From CAYRHS01 sp964424125 (GTDB lineage Bacteria; Actinomycetota; Acidimicrobiia; IMCC26256; JAOSJL01), in assembly GCA_964424125.1 (NCBI GenBank), contig CAYRHS010000142.1, positions 1 through 8,413 of the forward strand: 8,413 bases of DNA, read 5' to 3'. Both the position numbers and the translations under genes were made by a program. Positions 6,460-8,413 of the stretch are shown one piece after another (positions within the stretch are counted from its first letter, which is position 1; every line of letters starts with the position of its first letter). A model generated the notes under the pieces. The model did not search any database. It saw nothing but the letters and a program-made list of their open reading frames with translations, and was not told the DNA's origin.

Positions 6460-6675
6460 ATGCCGGAGAGCGTCTACAAGGTCGTCGAGCTCGTCGGGAC
6501 GAGCCCGGACTCGTGGGAGGCCGCGGCCAAGGCCGCCGTCAACCGCGCCGGGGAGTCGCTGCGAGACCTGCGCATCGCCGAGGTCGTCGAGCTCGACCTC
6601 CAGCTCGACAACGGCGAGATCCGTGCCTACCGCGCCAAGGTCAAGGTCTCGTTCAAGTACGAGGGCGGGGACTGA
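6460..6675 (+). CDS. Dodecin family protein, 71 aa, without the usual flavin-stacking Trp
   Basis: Dodecins are about 70-residue proteins that form hollow dodecamers in the cytoplasm and store or buffer flavins, sometimes with CoA. Seen: VYKVVELVGTSPDSWEAAAK at the N-terminus (5-24), the single helix through about 20-35, then two strands containing VVELDLQL and EIRAYRAKVKVSFKY, giving the beta-alpha-beta-beta pattern and length of the family. The canonical LDWFEV motif, whose Trp stacks on the flavin, is here LRIAEV at about 37-42; the only Trp is Trp19, at the start of the helix. Flavin binding should therefore not be assumed. The gene has an ATG and a strong ribosome-binding site. It lies 70 bp after pabC on the same strand, and its last 23 bp overlap the end of the convergent birA. 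Confidence 0.9.
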   Translation: MPESVYKVVELVGTSPDSWEAAAKAAVNRAGESLRDLRIAEVVELDLQLDNGEIRAYRAKVKVSFKYEGGD

Positions 6676-7495
6676 CCTCACCCGCTTCCGGCGAGGAGTC
6701 CGGCCGCAGGTGGACGACGTCGGCGACGGCGAACACCTTGCGGCCGGCGCCGCAGTCGACCACCAACGCGCCCTGGGTCGTGAGGTCGACGGCGGTACCG
6801 ACCACGACTCCATCGGGTTGCTCGACGCGTACTCGCCGTCCGAGCGTGGTCGAATGCTGTCGCTCGCGTTGACGGAGTCGTTCGCGCGCGGCTCCATCAC
6901 CGAGACCAGCGTACATCACCTCGAACGAGCGGAGGAACTCGACGAGCAGGTCCTCCCGATCGACGGGCCGATCGGAGACAGCGTTGCATGCGGTCGCGAG
7001 GTCACGCAGCTCATCGGGCATTTCGTGCCAGTCGACGTTGCATCCCAGCCCCACCACGAGGGCGGGGCCACCGGGGCCGCCGAGCGACGATTCTGCGAGC
7101 ACGCCGGCGATCTTGCGATCGTCGACCACGAGGTCGTTCGGCCATTTCAGCCCGACGCGGATCCCCGCGAGCTTCTCGAGCGCGTCCGCCACCGCGAGCG
7201 AAGCCGCCACCGTGACGAGATGCCAGTGTTCGGTCGCCACCGCGGGGCGCAACAACACCGAGACGAGCAACGACGTCCCGGGTGGGGCCAGCCAACGACG
7301 GTCGAGCCGGCCCCGGCCCGCGGTCTGGTGGTCCGCGACCGCGACCAGCCCTTCGGGAGCACCCGCTTCGGCCTGCGCGAGCACGTACTTATTGGTCGAG
7401 TCGAGCTCGTCGAACCACCGCACCGCGTCGAAGCGGGTCCCTTCGAGGCGGTCGGCCGAGCCCGGATCTCTCCAGATGGCGGAGTCGTCGTGCAT
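6653..7495 (-). CDS. birA: Biotin--[acetyl-CoA-carboxylase] ligase (BirA), single-domain, 280 aa
   Basis: Activates biotin with ATP to biotinyl-5'-AMP and attaches it to the lysine of biotin carrier proteins. Seen: FDELDSTN at 28-35; ADHQTAGRGR at 54-63, the biotinyl-AMP-binding loop, followed by LDRRW; KWPNDL at 107-112; DRKIAGVLAE at 116-125; VVGLGCNVD at 147-155; and a C-terminal SH3-like segment with RRVRVEQPDG and a final LTTQGALVVD strand. There is no N-terminal helix-turn-helix, so this is a stand-alone ligase rather than a biotin repressor. The last 20 or so residues (from about SSPEAGEV) extend past the fold and lie over the end of the dodecin gene. The ATG at 7495 is chosen because upstream codons are unlike the family and overlap the carboxylase gene. 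It is divergent from a biotin carboxylase gene, the likely source of its protein substrate. Confidence 0.94.
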   Translation of the reverse strand: MHDDSAIWRDPGSADRLEGTRFDAVRWFDELDSTNKYVLAQAEAGAPEGLVAVADHQTAGRGRLDRRWLAPPGTSLLVSVLLRPAVATEHWHLVTVAASLAVADALEKLAGIRVGLKWPNDLVVDDRKIAGVLAESSLGGPGGPALVVGLGCNVDWHEMPDELRDLATACNAVSDRPVDREDLLVEFLRSFEVMYAGLGDGAARERLRQRERQHSTTLGRRVRVEQPDGVVVGTAVDLTTQGALVVDCGAGRKVFAVADVVHLRPDSSPEAGEVSPRPRT

Positions 7496-7501
7496 CGCCC
7501 G

Positions 7502-7508
7502 TAGGATA
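7502..7508. promoter_or_regulatory. Symmetrical -10 element shared by divergent birA and accC
   Basis: The plus strand reads TAGGATA and the minus strand TATCCTA, so one heptamer supplies TAnnnT in both directions (7502-7507 on plus, 7508-7503 on minus). Leftward, 7 nt separate it from the birA ATG at 7495, predicting a leaderless birA mRNA. Rightward, a start near 7514 would leave a leader of about 25 nt carrying a GGGAG ribosome site before the GTG at 7540. No -35 hexamer is visible on either side. Confidence 0.6.
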
Positions 7509-7525
7509 CGGGGAGTTCCTCGAGC

Positions 7526-7530
7526 GGGAG
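7526..7530 (+). promoter_or_regulatory. Ribosome-binding site for the biotin carboxylase gene
   Basis: GGGAG ends 9 nt before the GTG at 7540, an acceptable Shine-Dalgarno match and spacing. It supports that GTG, which no other in-frame start codon upstream competes with. Confidence 0.5.
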
Positions 7531-7539
7531 TCACCCGGG

Positions 7540-8413
7540 GTGTTCGGCAAGATCCTGATCGTGAACCGCGGCGAGATCGCCGTGCGGGTGATCCGTACGT
7601 GCCGCGAGCTCGGCATCGGTACCGTGGCCGTGTACTCGGACCTCGACCGCGACGCCATGCACGTGCGATTCGCCGACGAGGCGTTCGCGCTCGGCGGCGA
7701 GTCGGCGGCCGAGAGCTACCTGAACACCGACGCAATCCTCGAGGCGCTCCAGCGCTCGGGTGCCGACGCCGTGCACCCCGGCTACGGCTTCTTCTCGGAG
7801 AACGCCGACTTCGCGCGGACGATTGCCGGCACCGGCGCCACGTGGATCGGCCCTCCTCCCGAGGCGATCGAGATCGCGGGCGACAAGCTCTCGTCACGGC
7901 GGGCCGGAGCACAGGCCGGGGTGCCGACCGTGCCGGGGACGCTCGACCCCATCTCCACGGCCGACGAGGTGCACGCCTTCGCCGACGAGCACGGGTACCC
8001 GATCCTCATCAAGGCTGCCTACGGCGGCGGCGGGCGGGGCATGAAGGTCGTGGCCGACCCCTCCGGCGTCGAACGGGCGCTCGAGTCCGCGGCTCGCGAG
8101 GCGAAAGCCTATTTCGGGCGCCCGGAGGCCTTCCTCGAGCGCTACCTGGAGCGGCCGCGCCACATCGAGATGCAGGTGCTGGCCGATTCCCACGGGAACG
8201 TCACGTGGCTGGGTGAGCGAGATTGCTCCACGCAGCGACGCCACCAGAAGCTCATCGAAGAGAGCCCGGCCGCGGGGCTCGACGAGACGACCCGCGTCGG
8301 GATGGGCGAGGCCGCGGTCGCGCTCTCGCGTGCGTTCGGCTACGTGAACGCGGGTACCGTCGAGTTCCTCTACGAGGACGGCGCCTTCTACTTCCTCGAG
8401 ATGAACACGCGGC
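7540..8413 (+). CDS. accC: Biotin carboxylase (acyl-CoA/acetyl-CoA carboxylase alpha subunit), N-terminal 291 residues, runs off the right edge
   Basis: Carboxylates biotin with ATP and bicarbonate, the first half-reaction of acetyl-, propionyl- or related acyl-CoA carboxylases. Seen: FGKILIVNRGEIAVRVIRT at the N-terminus; HPGYGFFSENADFA at 79-92; the ATP-grasp Gly-rich loop YGGGGRGMKV at 161-170; RHIEMQVLAD at 207-216; GERDCSTQRRHQKLIEESP at 225-243; and GTVEFLYED then YFLEMNTR up to the edge. Lys116, Lys158, His208, Lys237, Glu275, Glu287, Asn289 and Arg291 each sit one position before the corresponding E. coli AccC residues, so the active site is intact as far as visible. The GTG at 7540 gives the typical MFxKILIxNRGEIA start. 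Only about 290 of 450 or more residues are present, so it cannot be told whether a biotin carrier domain is fused at the C-terminus, as in many actinobacterial AccA proteins. The divergent neighbour is its likely biotinylating enzyme. Confidence 0.95.
   Translation, partial: MFGKILIVNRGEIAVRVIRTCRELGIGTVAVYSDLDRDAMHVRFADEAFALGGESAAESYLNTDAILEALQRSGADAVHPGYGFFSENADFARTIAGTGATWIGPPPEAIEIAGDKLSSRRAGAQAGVPTVPGTLDPISTADEVHAFADEHGYPILIKAAYGGGGRGMKVVADPSGVERALESAAREAKAYFGRPEAFLERYLERPRHIEMQVLADSHGNVTWLGERDCSTQRRHQKLIEESPAAGLDETTRVGMGEAAVALSRAFGYVNAGTVEFLYEDGAFYFLEMNTR

Noticed and set aside
7496..7912. Upstream extension of birA into the carboxylase gene
   Set aside because: The extension is Arg/Ser-rich and unlike BirA, overlaps a well-supported divergent gene, and the ATG at 7495 has a well-placed -10 hexamer.
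6984..8216. A 410-codon open frame on the plus strand
   Set aside because: Crosses birA antisense and runs out of frame through the biotin carboxylase gene; Arg-rich with no family signal.

Overview
The window is ordinary, densely packed chromosome from a high-GC bacterium. GTG and TTG starts are frequent, most junctions are tens of bases or overlap, and several genes have a TAnnnT hexamer only 6-10 nt before the start codon, a layout expected for leaderless or nearly leaderless mRNAs. Together with LytR-CpsA-Psr (LCP) proteins, a single-domain biotin ligase beside an acyl-CoA carboxylase gene and a dodecin, this points to an actinobacterium. An Acidimicrobiia-like lineage is my guess from gene style only. 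No RNA gene, mobile element, CRISPR array or attachment site was seen, and no stretch longer than about 70 bases lacks a gene.

Layout. Positions 1-4265 are a leftward run read in the order acyl-CoA dehydrogenase (4265-3102), a short LCP protein (3112-1988), a longer LCP protein with a LytR_C domain (1942-521), and the start of an RmlB-like dTDP-glucose 4,6-dehydratase (457 to beyond the left edge). The two LCP genes are a tandem duplication with stretches of nearly identical DNA. LCP enzymes attach glycopolymers to peptidoglycan and RmlB makes the dTDP-rhamnose precursor, so the last three genes make sense as a cell-envelope set; the dehydrogenase at the head is metabolically unrelated but overlaps the first LCP gene.

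From 4294 rightward come pabB and pabC (4-bp overlap), which convert chorismate to p-aminobenzoate for folate, then a small dodecin (6460-6675). The dodecin tail overlaps the end of a leftward, convergent birA (7495-6653). birA is divergent from a rightward biotin carboxylase gene (7540 to beyond the right edge). BirA biotinylates the carrier domain of such carboxylases, so this pair is functionally matched.

The most distinctive signals are the two divergent junctions. At 4266-4293 only 28 bp separate two GTG starts, each with its own TAnnnT hexamer exactly 6 nt upstream. At 7502-7508 one symmetrical TAnnnTA heptamer can serve as -10 element on both strands. I found no undescribed multi-gene system; the findings are promoter architecture, paralog divergence and unusual residues in known families.
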